64,000 nt of DNA from Mycteria americana. Its lineage: Eukaryota > Chordata > Aves > Ciconiiformes > Ciconiidae. A model generated the notes under the pieces. The model ran no database searches and had not been told where the DNA came from. It was given only the letters and a program-made list of their open reading frames with translations. Shown piece after piece: positions 51,295 to 64,000 of the stretch (position 1 is the stretch's first letter; each line of letters begins with the position of its first letter). The stretch is taken from assembly GCF_035582795.1 (NCBI RefSeq), contig NC_134370.1:48905501-48969500 (forward strand), read 5' to 3'. The translations under genes and the position numbers were made by a program.

Positions 51295-52697
51295 TTTGAG
51301 CACATATACATTTTATTATTAATTTTTTTTTTTTTTTACATGAAAAGATCAGACGCGGGAAAAAAAATAATACATGAGGAAGGGGGTGTAAAAACGCCGA
51401 TTTGTGGATGAGGAGGCTGGGCAGCCCCTGGCCCCCCAGCACATGCTCTGCTCTGCCAGCGGAGGACGGGGACACAAAATGCAACCCCGCTCCTGGGCGG
51501 GAGGGGACAGAAAGGGGCAGCGGAAAGTCCAGTCCACAAGTAAAACCGCCTCCCGCATCGACACCCACGCAGGGCTGGAGAGCAGGGCCAGGGGGAAACT
51601 GTCCCCATCACGCCTTGCCACAACCAGCACGCCAACCCGCATCCCAAGGGACGCTGCACCAGCACCTCACCGCATCCCAAGGGACATCCCATCTCAGGGC
51701 ACAGCTTTTGAAGCTAAACACGCATCAAACCACTTCTTTCCCAGCTGAAAAAAAATAATATGTGGGAGGAGGAAGGCAGGAAGGAGTTGTCCCTGGAGAA
51801 AAATTCATTCATGCTCTCGGCTGGCAGGCTCTCAAGGTTAGTTGGAGAAGGACATCGCAGGCACCACGTGGTGTTTGAGCTGGCGTCTTCCGTGCTGCTG
51901 CTCCCGAACAGCCGAGCTGGCGAGTCAAACAAAAACCTTTTCCCCTCCCTCCCCTGGTTTAAGGCCACAGAGAAGACACAGCTGCCACTGATCCCTTCCT
52001 CCCCTTTCCGTGCCCGGGGCCGTGGGTGCTGGCAAAAGGGCACAGGAGCCCCCAGGGCCATCGTCTGCAGGATCCTTGTGGAAGCGGAGGGAGGGATCTG
52101 CCATGGGGGGACAAGACAGACATTTCTCCTCCGCTCTAACTCCCCCTGCTCCCAGGTCTTCCTTTGTGCCATGTTACCCCAACTCTCAGGAAGCTGAGCA
52201 CTTAAGAGGTCAAAATACAGCATCATGTAAGTGTAATAAACCAGAAGTACAGTTTCCACTCTTAAAATTAACAACATAAGCTACATGCAAGTTACAACAC
52301 CCCCCCCCCCCCCCCCCAAACAGCAGATAATCAAATTGTTCATAGCAAAGGCCAATAGAAGAGAGTAAAACTAAAAACCTGCTTCCCCTCGCCTTCCTGC
52401 TACGGACAGGGCAAGGGGAGGAAGAGGCAAATACTTGGTATGTCCTGGATAGAGAAATATATTTGCTTCAGAGAATGTCTCCCCTATCTCCCCACACCCT
52501 AAAAAAAGACAGGGAAAACTAATCTTCATAAACGTAGGCCAGCTGAAGCTAAAACACCAGACCTCTTCTCATCTGGAGCCGGCATCACAGAACTAACATG
52601 GTACCCCCAAAAAGTGCATCTTTAGGAAAAAAAAAAAAAAATGAAGGTTGGGATGACAATGGCAGAGGAAGCGAGGGGGAGGCATCCCCGGGAAGGG
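51295..52697 (-). other. SCAMP2: SCAMP2 3' UTR with polyadenylation signal
   Basis: From the stop codon to a minus-strand AATAAA at 51,317-51,312, which follows an A-rich run and precedes a TGTATATGTG downstream element. It includes a C18 run at 52,300-52,317 (G on the sense strand). The end is inferred. Confidence 0.6.
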
Positions 52698-55600
52698 CTA
52701 GTTTCCCCGGAAAGCACTCTGTGTGGCTGAGGAGGCCACCCCAGCAGCTGCATTCTGGAAGCCCCTGTTGGTGAGGATGCCTTGGGAAAACTCTTCCTGG
52801 GCCCTTTGGAAACTGGCTCCCGTGCGCCGATACAGGGAATGCACCTGGGAAACAAAGAGAGAGAAAAAAAAAAAATCAGCCTGCAGGTACAGGTTGCTGC
52901 ACACACCTCGCTTTTTCTCAGCCCCACCACTAACCAGCTCTCTTGGCAGCTAGAGAGGATGGGCTGGAGACATTGGCTCCACCTCACCCAGCGCATGATG
53001 CTGCAGATTTCAGGAGACCCTCCCTTTGTGGTAAAATGTGGAGTTCTCAGCAAAATGGCAAGTATCAGACCAAAAACTCCTCTCCCCACACTATGATGGT
53101 ATGGACACTTAACCCCTGCATTTACAGATGCTTGCAGGGCAGGACCTGAAGGTGCCTGCAACTACAAGCATCAAGTTATTTCCTTCAAGATACAATTTAG
53201 GAGAAAAGGAGGAAGCAAGAGAAACAGGACCAGTTCAGCCTGTCCTTGCCTTCCCCAAAGCCATATTTCTGTTAATTGCAGAAATGCAGCCCTTCTGTGG
53301 TCGATCAGAAGGAGGAAGGGGGGCTTGTGTTTGGGAGGCAGTGGGAAGGCACTCGTTTGGATCCCACCAGGCTTTGAAAAGTCCCACAACATTATGGTAG
53401 CAGTGACTGTAAAGCCCTGGATACCCAAACAAAGCAATGGCCTTCTCTCCTCAGCCAACTCTGGACAGACTCAAGCTAAAGGGAGGTGCAAGAAATTTGA
53501 TGTCCCTGTTTGATGAGGGTGACATTTGGGATCTCGCTGGCCATCTTCTCTGCACAGCAGTCAATGCAGCAAGCCTTACTACACCCTCCTTTATTCCAAC
53601 ATGCATGGTTAATGGCGTGCCTTACTGAAGCATCCACACCTCTTGTTCCCTCCCCAAAGGCTACTTTCCCACCTGCAAGTCCCCTTAGTGTTCAAGCAAC
53701 TTGGTATCGATGCAGGAAGCACAAGCAAAAATACTTTCATTAAAAACTCTTGACCTGACAGTGCCCCAATTGCATCTTCAAAAGCAAGCTAATCCCCAGA
53801 CAGATGAGAGGAGGTGGCAGCCCCAGGATACCCTGGGAGCAGCCTGACCTGTGGATCTGGGATTCAGCCAAGACCTTGCCTTGCCTCCAAGCCACTCACC
53901 TGCTTCAGGAGGAAGAGCGAGAGAACCGCACACAGCGTGAAGAATCCTGCCACCATCATCATGATAACGGCCACGGCCAGGTTCCCACGCAGCTCAGACA
54001 GTGCCGCGATCCATCCGCTGCAAGAGAGAGGAGAGCAGGGTGAGGCTGGCAAGCATTCAAGTCACAGGATGAGATGGAGCAGAGGGAGAAGAGGCACTGA
54101 TGGTTGCACAAGAGCCTTTGGGGGAAGGTTACAGGGAAGTGCAAACCCAAACATTAACAGCTGCAGAAACAGGAACCCAGAGCTCATCCAGGCACTCGTT
54201 TGAGGGCCGGAATTTCCATTATCATTTTTAGAAGCAATCCACCTCTACACAAGAGAGCCATGCTCACCCCACCCACATTACAGCCCTGGCCACAAACCAC
54301 CCCCCTTCGGCAGCAATTGATACCCTCGGCACTGTCATAAATCAAGTCACTTCCATGAACACCTTCTCAAAATTCAGCCACGTAGTGTAAAGATAGGCTG
54401 GTACATCTGAATTGGAAGAGATCAGCTGGCAGATCTGGAGCCTAGACCTACATATCACCGTGACAGCTCTGTGTGGCCAGGGATGTAAGTGTTGGAGGGG
54501 GACGAAAAGGAGGGAAGGGACGAAGTAAAGAGCTACAGAAAGGAGGAAACTGGCAGGGAGGATGCTGGGAGTTATCACTGCTTGGCTGTGGGCAAAAACA
54601 CCGAGATACCTCACTCTAAACACCCTCCTGGGTGCTGGAGAAAGGAATCTTTCCAACTGCTAAACCAAGCAAGCCATGTGCCACCAGGAGAGAGGGAATC
54701 AAGTGAGCCAAACCGTCCCATTTGATGTGCTGCTCACCACACACAAGGAAGCAGAAAGGCACACAATGCACTACACCCAAAAATAAACGCACTGTCTGGC
54801 TTGAGGAAACATAGCGGAAAGCTCAATGCACACTCTCCAAAGTCAAACTGAAAACAGAGTGCCCCCTCCCAGTCCCCAGTGACTAAGGCAGCACCAGCTA
54901 GCAGGGGAGGGAGCACGAGGACAGCTTTGCCCATGAGCCGTTCTGCAGGCAGCAGGCAAAAATAGACAGCAGTTTCACGGTGCTCATCACCTGAAGGATC
55001 CCCCTCAGGAGAAAAACACTAGCTGTTAACCTTTTCACTGTTCACAGTAACTCAGGAATCTGATCTGCATCCAACGCAGCAAGGCTGAAAGCCAGTGCTT
55101 TCACTGCAGGGGGCAACTGCTGACGGGGGGCCTGTTGGACCCACTCCAGAAGCCCAGACTCACCCTTCTGTACAATGCTATCAAGAAAGGGTGAGGATAA
55201 AACCTCCTCTGCTTTTTTTTCTTCTTTTGGAAGCGCAGCCCACCAACATCACACTTGAGAGAAAATCAGGAAAAGTTTGGGGACAGAATCAGGCCGCTAG
55301 CAGCAGTACCAAGTTAAGCCGTACCCAGACCCTGGGTCAGAGATCCCTTACCCCCACGCTACAGCCTCCATCAGGGAAGGCTCCATTTTAACACAACACA
55401 GACGTGGTCAACACTAGAGACTCAGCATCAAGAAGGGATAAGTATTATATGTATTAAGTGAGGGGGAAGGCAGCAGAGGAGGCATGGAAGACTTCACATA
55501 CTCCTTTCAGCGCTGGCCTGCAGTGTCCACAGCAAAGGTACACGGCTTTGCTGGGACTAGGACAGGAAGAGCAGAGAAGAGAGGCAGCCCAGCTGGGACC

Positions 55601-58220
55601 TGCCAAAGCTGGGTATCAGGTGAGAGAGGAAAACCACAGGAGAAAGAACAGACATCTGTCAGAAACTGACCCCAAAGCTTCTGACAGTCACAGCCCTGGT
55701 GACAAAAAGCATCCATGCAGGGCTGTGACACAGCAGCCCGTGAAGCCAAGCTTACCTGTCTCCCCAGCCAGGAATGCCAACAGCCTGGATGATGTAGATT
55801 GCTATTTGGCAAAAGAAGACGAAAAAGAAGACGAAGAAGCTGAAGGAGCTGTCAGACCTGCAGGAGAGACAGCAGCAGGAGTGAAACCCAGGGACATGAT
55901 CCCTGCACAGACTCCCTTCTCTAAGAGGAGGGAAACAAAATTTCAGCGAATTCCTTTCTCCAGGGGAAAGCTGCTAAGGGGAGGTGGCTTCAGGAGGACC
56001 TTATGCAGCAACACAACTTACAACACATCCACTGCGTATCGCAAAACCACTGCTCTGCCCCATGCAAGATGGGGTGAAGGCAGCCTTCTTAACACATGCA
56101 GTGTGCTCAACACATTAATGTACCAAACAGTTCTCAGAAATGAATAAAAAAGCAGGTCCCTATGATTGGATAGGCTTGGATTTCAAGATGAAAAAGGACC
56201 ACCATAATTAAGTTCCATCAGATACTTCTAGTATGTTCAGGAACAAGTGGGTTTGATCTATTTAACGATGCAAAGAGCTGGAAAAATCCTGCAGGCAATA
56301 TACGATTGGAACAGATAAAACTAAAGTTCCTCCCACTAAAAGATATATCCCCGTCACAGAAGAAAATAGTACTTGCCTGAAAGCCTTGTAAATTGGTCGG
56401 TACCAACAGAGAAAGGCACAAGGGGTGAATAAAATAAACCACAGGATCGAGAGACCAAAGTCTACTCCTCTTTCTGTCTGGACTGTGAACCACGCCAGGC
56501 AAGCAAGCAGGTTTAGGAGCAGGGTAATCGAATGCACTGTTCAGGATGGGAGAGAGAAAGAAAAAACATCAGTAAGTTCTTGGAAAACTCAGCAGCATCC
56601 CCATCTCCCACTGAACACATGGAGCTCTGCAGAAATTAAGGAGACTGGGCCATCTAATTTCCTTGCCTCCCCTGAAAGAAAAATGGAGCTTAACCAAGAA
56701 CTTCATCTGATCCTGCTGCTTACAACCAAATCTTAAATCTTTTCAGAGCACCAAAATTGACAAATACACACACCCAATCCCTGAACTGCTATCTGCTGTC
56801 TTTCAGAGTCTCAGGAGAGTTGTTAAAGTCTCCATTAAACAACAATGAAAATTCTGTCACAAATGAGCTATTCCCAAAGCATAAACTTGGAGTCCTTTAC
56901 ATTTGCCTTCATAAAAAAGGAAGGGAGACATTATTTTACCCTTGCAGACAACACCTACAGAATTTACTGTAGGGCAAAGCTCAGCATTTGATACAGAATC
57001 TTCTTAGAATTTTTATTGCAGTTCAAGCTATTACTCACGCATCCACAAGTAATACAGCATCTTGCATATCCGCTGGTAGTCAGCTGGGATGTCTGCAGAA
57101 AAATCTTGATAAAAACACGGCTTGATCGGACACTTCTTGGGAAGAGGTGGCCAGTTGTTTTGCCTCGCTGTGGAGAGGAGAAAGGAGCAGTTCTTCATTT
57201 GCTCTTCTCTCATTGAAAGACTAATTTGCACATCATAATTTGCAAGCAGCCATTCTGACATTAAAACCTTGGAAGAGGCTAGGTCTTAGTAAGTACCTAG
57301 GTTTGAGCAGGCAAAACAGCAGGGATGTGTTAAGTCTGCTGGCAGCAGCAAGGCAGACCAGCCTAGTTTGAGGGCTTTCCTCCGTGGGAGGCAGAATTGC
57401 CCTGCAATGGCCAAAGAGCCATCACAACCATTGCCACTCAGTACTACGAGTCCAGATTCAGCCATCTAAAACCAAGATTAGGGGAAAATATCGTTTTGCT
57501 GTGGTTAAGAGAGCCTCAAAACTGAAAAAAGCTTTATTGCTCTCAATGAAAAGCCTTAATGTGGAAGCATCACACAACAGCTCAGACACGGATATGAAAC
57601 CGATGTTTGAAGAACTTCACATGGCCAAGTGCAGATGCTGAGAGCACACTCGAGGGCAGAGACCCACTAGAGCTGTTCTCCAGCATCTCATCTCTGAGCT
57701 TGTTTCCCATCTTGTAAGTTATGGGATGACAGGTACAGTCCCAAGAGGGTTGCCACAGCTGTGAAGGACTACAGGAAAGACACGCGGCTTCTAAAAAAGC
57801 TACCTACACTTGGACAGGCTAGGCCTTCATCGAATCATGACAAACCAAGCAACCCAGGCTTCCCTAGGCATCACACTCATTGCAGGCAGGGCAGTAAGCA
57901 CTACTCACGATTAATGCTGGCTGCGTTACTCTGCAATTCCCTTTCCTTCTTCTCCAACTCAGCTGCCTTCCTCTCTAATTCTGCCTGCTGCTGAAGAAGC
58001 TCAGCCTGTGCTGCCGCAGCCACAGCCTAAAGTAGGGGAAGAAAAAGGTAAGTCCTTCCCGAACTGAGACAGTGGCAATACCATCAGCAAACACGCCCGA
58101 TGCCAAACTGGAACAGAAGCAAAGGCAATTCAATAGCAAGGGTGGAGGACAATTTGAAAGCAGAATACCCGTGGCTGATCTGAAACATCTTGAGGCTTTC
58201 TGCCTTACCTGCTGGAGGAC

Positions 58221-58252
<32 letters not shown>

Positions 58253-59897
58253 AGATCAATGCAGAACTCCACCCTGATGTTCCTCTCTCATCCCTTGGGA
58301 AGATAGGGCTGGAAGAGCCCTCAAGAGGCTATCCAGTCTGTTGCCAGTCCTCTATGCCCTTCCCTTTCAGCAAAGCTATGCTTTTCTTGCAGCTTCTTCT
58401 ACCTCCCAGTTTGCCTCACTGCTCTAAATGCCTTGCAACAGAGCAGCAAACAGGACTGCTGAGTTTGAGGACAATTCCCTTCCCAGCTAGGAGAGGACGT
58501 TCAAAGGGAAGGCAAGACAGCTGTCTACCACACCTCCCAGGCACCTCTTCTACCTGCTCACTATTCTGAGAACTGACCCTTTCTCCTAGCAGCCTCAGCT
58601 TCTTTGCTCTTTGGATGAGGTGGTCCTGGCAGTTGTGTACTTGCTAGCCGGTCTAAGCAGCAGCTACAATATATAGCTAGACTGCATTTACACTCCTGGA
58701 ACCAAGCATGTTGACCAGTCACCAGAACCAAGCTAAAAGCATTAGCAGGATACATTTCAGTGTTTGCAAAGTGAAGCCAGAGCGAACAGGATACAAAGCA
58801 AAGTGAGCTCTGCCACCAGAGGGACAGGGAAAAGGCATAAAGACAATTGCGTGTATGCATTCCCTATAGAGATCTGCTTCACAAGGCAGGTACAAATGCA
58901 AGTTTAAAAGATCACCTGCAGCTTCCCACACCTAACCCCAAAGAATCCCCTTTCCCTCCTATTCCCACATGCCTCCAGAGGCCCACTGGAGCTCCTTCAC
59001 GCTCTCCAGCCCAGCTCTTGGGAAGGTGGCAGCGAGGGGTTGACATACCTGGGGAGTGGGCTCCACAGATGTCTGCAAAACAGCAGGCTGCGAGCGACCA
59101 GAGGGCTGCGTGGCTGGCGTCGTCCGTGCTGCATTTGTCTGCATATAAATTGTAACCACAAGGCAAAAACATCACATATTGCTTCTTTTAGCAAATAATA
59201 GTTCAATTTTTAGCACTACTAAAACAGAAAGCACTAGCAGGATGCAACTCTGCATTTTCAAAAGTTTGTTAGCACCTTAACGCACTGGGGGAGCAGCACC
59301 TGAGGATTATGGGTATTAGGCAAAGGAGAAAAAAAAAAAGGGATTTTGATCAGTTGTTTGAACTGCAAATAGTGCTTTACCCTGACTTCCTGTTCTCCTT
59401 TTCCCATCTCATACATGACAGCAACCAGGAAATAAGAATTAAGTTCTTGCACCGATCCATCAATGGTATCCATCAATGGTGCAGCAGTTCAGCTCCCAAC
59501 CCAGAGACCAAATAAATACTGATGTGTCCTGCCACAAAACATCTTCCCCTTCACACTTCATATAGCTTTACTGTGAGCCAGCAGCGAGTTTGAGAGAAGC
59601 TGTTCCATGCAAGTGGAGAGCTCCAGCTGGGAGTTTATTAGTGCTCCAGTGCAGGAGCAGTTGCTTGTAGCTTGCCACGCACGCAGTGAACTACTGTCCA
59701 TGGGGAAATCAGCTGTGAATGCCTCACTGTTTATTTTAAGCTGCACCTACGAAGGGACCTTCTACACCACTAACATCACCACCAAGATACCTAGCGCAAA
59801 GATACATGGCACGTACCAGCTGGGAGCTCTCAGAAAAGGGGTTGAATTCATCCAAGCCACTTTGGCTAGCGTTTGTGAGCTGTGTCACAGAGGGATC
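52698..59897 (-). CDS. SCAMP2: Secretory carrier membrane protein 2 SCAMP2 (lacks first coding exon)
   Basis: Four-transmembrane protein of post-Golgi recycling and secretory membranes, acting in exocytosis and endocytosis. Exons in the window: 59,817-59,897, 59,049-59,138, 57,909-58,026, 57,039-57,167, 56,377-56,536, 55,756-55,857, 53,900-54,017, 52,698-52,844, coding 314 aa to the stop. Order: an NPF motif (EFNPFSE), a proline/threonine-rich linker, a coiled coil ([18 protein letters not shown]), the cytosolic RQNNWPPLP segment, TM1-TM2 with the [11 protein letters not shown] loop, TM3 ([11 protein letters not shown]), TM4 ([11 protein letters not shown]), and a tail ending SAFRGN. The missing N-terminus (human MSAFDTNPFADP-like, about 19 aa) is not found up to 64,000. 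The exon 56,377-56,536 ends TTCAG|GCAAGT, a GC donor; the reading frame allows no GT alternative. Residues match SCAMP2 better than other SCAMPs. Confidence 0.95.
58221..58249. repeat. Poly-A tract (A29) in SCAMP2 intron
   Basis: Run of 29 A on the plus strand. No SINE body or target-site duplication was recognised next to it. Confidence 0.8.
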
Positions 59898-62800
59898 CTG
59901 AAAGGAGAGAGCACAAAGACAAATCAGCATGGGACACAGGTCATCATTAGCTTGTTATCCACGCTGCTTGCCTTCCATCCATTTGTTAACTGGGAACAGG
60001 ATGGGGTGAAACGCACCCCTGCCACACACGGATGGCCTTGGCTAGCAATGAATTTAAATAACCAAGATGACGACTATCAGCAAGGCAAGATTTGTGGGCA
60101 GAAGTAATCTCCTGTTCAGCCAAGAGGTATATTTGAAGATCTACAACAAGCTTTTGGCACAGGAGCCCTTTCTGCAGATTACTACTGCTTACCTACAGCG
60201 AGTTATTCCTAACTTCCAGAGACCTGAAGCAGGACACAGATTCATTCATCCACAGTCAGAGAGTTGCTGGACACCTGGGACCACCTCCCAGACCTCACCT
60301 GCACCACAAAGTGAGTGAGGATCCACAAAGCACAGCAGAGCCTCACAAAATGAGTTTCCAGGCACAACTGGTCCTGGCTAATAGGTACCAGCTGCCACTC
60401 AGGACCAGCAAGCTAAAATGCCAATGATTGCTCTGAAAAGGCAAAACACCCAGGGAAGTTGAGCTGGAGGTGTGACATCAATTACTTTCGGAGGTTTTAA
60501 TTCTGCCAGCATAACAGCTGCATTCACCTGTACTCACAGCACCTCCTACTTGTCTCCATCAAATAGTCTGATTGTTTAAAAAAAGGCTCTCAGCACCTCT
60601 GCCAAAAACACCTTTCTTCCCTCACCTGCAATGCACTTTGCTATTTTTATTTCTTCTTTTATAAACACTACTTTCCATAAAAGAACCCTCTTTAATAGAC
60701 AGACTTGGGACCTCTGGAGTGTTTCTCTCCCCAGTTATTAGAGAAGCCAGGTACTTTTTGAACTCAGAAATCCTACTGCAAGAACAGCCTGGCAACCTGA
60801 TAGCTGGCTGTGAGTAAAAAAAATTTAAAAGTAGCTTTTTATCCCTCCCTCCCCCAGCAACTCATGTCTCAAGATCAGTCATTTTAATTTTGTGGTTAAT
60901 GGGGTGAGAAACAATTGAGACTGCGACAATGTAAGAGTGAGCAATCGAGCTGTGCAGAGGCTGACCAAGTCCATGCACTGCAGAAAAGAGATTTGGCTTG
61001 TCTGCAACCCACTGGGGCAATTCCCTGGGGTGTTAGCGCAGCCTTCTGCTGAGCAAGATGCATACAGAACAGTTAATGAGTAACTTCACACATCTCCTCG
61101 ATAGCAGGCACTCCTTATGCAACAGGTTGCACTAGTTTATGAATCACCTCAGGCTGAGGGATCTCAGATGAGGAGGTTTCGGATGCTGCTTGATGAAGTG
61201 CAACTCCCCAGGCAGGCAGGGCTGTAAAAAAATGTGGAGCACCAGCTGAACCGTCACACTCAAAATAAGGACTGCAAAGACTCAAGGCACAGGTTTTATT
61301 TCACTACTTACTCCTCTGGAGGCTTTAGCTTAAACGGTTTTGCAGACACATGGGCTGTTGACACAAGCTTACAAGTCAGCTAACACATGATAGCTACTGC
61401 ATGCTAGCACGATACCATTTAATCCAGACCAGGCAAGGTCCCAGCCTGACTAAAGTCCAGCAGAAGATGACTGCACAAGGAAGAGAAACTCCCTTAAAAG
61501 GTATGGGAAGAGGAAAGCAAAGGCTGCCAAACCACTTTAAGAGCTTGAATGGTCAGGCTGGGAGGAAAGTGCTCAGAAATAAGGAGAAACTCTAGAATAC
61601 TGAGGCAAAACACATTTTTCTCTTCCCATCTCTCACCTCCATTCAAAAAGAAAGCTCCTAAATTAAGCGGAGGCTCACTAGTGCAGCACTGCTGTCAAAA
61701 GGGCAGGCTGCCAGCGGCCTGAGCAGGGCAGGGAGAGCAGTACCACTGTTTTACTGCTTCCAGCTGCAGAACAATTTGATTTCAAAGGGGGATGACCTCT
61801 CATCTTATTGCGTAGCTTAAAAAAAAAATTAAGTAATTAGGCAGTATGGCCAATTAGTAAGGCAAGGCAGCTCAGCTTAACTTGCTTGCTATTGTGGAAG
61901 TGTGTCTAAAATAGATATACAAAGAGCAGGGAATTTGCAACAAAGCTGAAGTGTGTTTGGACAAGTGCCTCTGTGCCCTGGGTAGGGCAGGAAGGAAAAC
62001 AGCAGCTGTGAAACAGCGGGTGATATAAAGGCACCAGCTTCCGCAAGCCTGGACTACACAGCATGAAAGATGAGTAAGCACACGAAATGCAGAGGAGATG
62101 AATGAGAAGTTGCCCACAAACTTCACATTTTACAGTTATTTTCTGCAAGCTACAGGCTGAAAGACAGTTGACCCTCTTAAAACAAGCAAAAGCCTGACGC
62201 TTTACACTGTGAAACATGGAAACAGGGATTTGATTCAGACACTGAACCACTTGAAGCCATGTTACCCAGCTGTCCCTCCTCCAAGGAAGTAACAGCGCTC
62301 TCCTCTCTGCTCCCAAGGCCCCACATCCTTTTCCTTTTGGAGGCTTTAGTTGTCAGGACACCCAGTTAAACTTGAGCAATTCTTCTCAACTTGTTTCCTG
62401 CTTCAGAGCTAAGGAAGAGCCTGAGCACCTGAAGGCTCTTACTCCTCCAGCTATTCTGTTTCATTTAATAAGTATGTCCAGCCACAAACTTCGTGCTCAC
62501 AAGTCAATTATTAGATTGATCTGCAGAATGCCAGCGAGCAGATCTCCATTTGTTGCCCTTCCTACCATTGCCTCCACAAGCGGTAGGGATGCATGATATA
62601 ATTTTTCGTGACTTCAAATACCCCAGTGCAGAATAATTTCATGTTTGGACCAAATTGCACTGACAGGAAGATTAAAAGTGTTTTCAAACACAGTGTTTAA
62701 TGCAAATACAAAGTTGCTGTCACACTGTGCCAGCTGACAAAGCTGCTGGAAGACTTTGATACAACAGGTTTGTGCAAGAAAGGACATTCTTCCATTTCTT

Positions 62801-64000
62801 TCTGTTCCCACAGGTTGAAGAAACAAAACAAAATGAGATGTCTCTCTAAATGAGATCAAGGCAAGAGAACTCAAACAAGAATCACCTGGAACTTAACATG
62901 GTTGTCTAAATATCACAGTAACTGCCCCAGATATCACCAGTCCTGCAGTCAGCCACCAGTGCACTCAGAGCACTGCCACTGCCTGGGAGATGCATTGAGA
63001 GAAACCTCCAGGATTTTATCATCAATATCTCTAAAGAGGATGGAAGTTTCCAGCCCTGTCTGAAGCTTGCATCAAAGTTTTGGAGGCAGCTGCCACTTAT
63101 AGCAGGTTACTGAATAAATGAAGGCAGTTAATCATCTCTCATTAACCAGTTACAATAAGTAACAGAAAGAAGAGCCAGAGATATGTTTAACAGGACCAAA
63201 CCAGCTTATTTTATACCAAGCTTACTGAACATAGAATCACAGAATCGTATAGGTTGGAAAAGACCTTTAAGATCATCGAGTCCAACTGTAAACCTAACAC
63301 TACCAAGACCACCACCACGTCCCTAAGCAGCTCATCCAAACATCTTTTAAAAACTTCCAGGGATGGCGACTCAACCACTTCCCTGGGCAGCCTGTTCCAA
63401 TGCTTGACAACCCTTTCAGTGAAGTAAAATTTCCTAATATCCAGTCTAAACCTCCCCTGGTGCAACTTGAGGCCATTTCAACATCATGAACAAAGTCTCC
63501 TTAAAAGGCAAAGATCCCCAGTTATGTCAGGATTTACAGAGTACAAAGCACTATATTGCGATCCACAACAAAGACAGACAACCCTGGTGCTCTGCTCAAG
63601 AGATATTCATCAGTGTGACAAGGCTGGGAGGGTGAAGACACTTCTAGTCTTTCAGCAAGATCTCCAGCGCACGTGGAAGGAGATGTCAGCGCCTGCCAGG
63701 CAGGCATACCGTCCCCCCAGCCCTGCACAGCACCAAGCCAGCACATGGATCCAAACCGTGGCAGGGAATGAGCTCATTTAATCAGATTTACTAGACCGGG
63801 GCAATGCTGTCCTACATTGTGAGATGCCATTTTCAAATCGGAGAGACAGGGCTTCGAGGCTCCGGGCAGCAGTAGTTGGAGATTCCTCAAGTCCAGCTGC
63901 TGATGACTGGGGAAATTTTTCTTTAAAAAAAGGACAAAGGTGAACAAAAAACCTCACACTCCCAAAAGGAGGATATAAAACCTGCCAAAAAGACCAGCTG
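59898..64000 (-). other. SCAMP2: SCAMP2 intron 1 (partial)
   Basis: Upstream of the TTTCAG acceptor of the first visible SCAMP2 exon. Apart from the CR1 copy at 63,230-63,479 I see no gene, promoter island or repeat. The window ends inside this intron. Confidence 0.6.
63230..63479 (-). mobile_element. CR1 LINE 3' end, 5'-truncated
   Basis: About 250 bp matching the 3' end of CR1: the end of the reverse-transcriptase frame (minus-strand residues like [20 protein letters not shown]), the short 3' UTR and the 8-bp ATTCTGTG/ATTCTATG tail at 63,230-63,246. It is truncated at its 5' side, as nearly all CR1 copies are. It lies in SCAMP2 intron 1, in the same orientation as the gene. Confidence 0.92.

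Noticed and set aside
58221-58249. A29 run as a possible retroposed SINE or pseudogene tail
   Set aside because: No element body or target-site duplication was seen beside it; likely a simple homopolymer in the intron.
63211-63465. 84-codon minus-strand frame as a host gene
   Set aside because: Its translation is the end of the CR1 reverse-transcriptase frame and 3' UTR, so it belongs to the LINE fragment.

Overview
The window reads as bird genomic DNA. Gene order and orientation match the vertebrate block CYP1A1-CYP1A2-CSK-LMAN1L-CPLX3-ULK3-SCAMP2. The only interspersed repeats recognised are 3' ends of CR1 LINEs with the (ATTCTATG)-type tail. The two P450 genes resemble avian CYP1A4 and CYP1A5, and introns are short with GC-rich promoters. 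The species cannot be fixed from sequence alone. Gene models come from reading splice sites and comparing translations with remembered family members; no search was run.

Layout: (1) 1-2,026, minus: 5' part of a CYP1A4-like gene, with large first coding exon 174-1,019, intron 1, short noncoding exon 1 and TATA promoter. (2) 2,027-6,192: shared divergent upstream region with several xenobiotic (AHR/ARNT) response elements, some in duplicated or inverted modules. (3) 6,193-10,418, plus: complete CYP1A5-like gene. (4) 10,419-18,660: long stretch with no recognisable gene. (5) about 18,940-30,785, plus: CSK, with noncoding exon 1 in a CpG island, a ~5.8 kb intron 1 and 12 coding exons giving 450 aa. 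(6) 30,790-38,800: no gene recognised; LMAN1L would be expected here but was not found. (7) 38,820-43,015, plus: CPLX3, preceded by a CpG island and a GC-rich minisatellite. (8) 43,020-46,990: no gene recognised. (9) about 46,995-51,290, minus: complete ULK3 (16 coding exons, 468 aa). (10) about 51,295-64,000, minus: SCAMP2 lacking only its first coding exon, which should lie right of the window; 59,898-64,000 is its first intron and holds a CR1 copy.

The genes are functionally unrelated neighbours: two microsomal monooxygenases induced through AHR, a negative regulator of Src kinases, a synaptic complexin, a ULK-family kinase and a membrane-traffic tetraspanning protein. The clearest biology is in the CYP1A pair. 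The inverted first coding exons share a 332-bp tract of complete identity that breaks exactly at a substrate-recognition segment, which is the signature of gene conversion with selection. The two promoters also share a mirrored XRE module. I found no undescribed multi-gene system, virus-derived element, CRISPR array or RNA gene.
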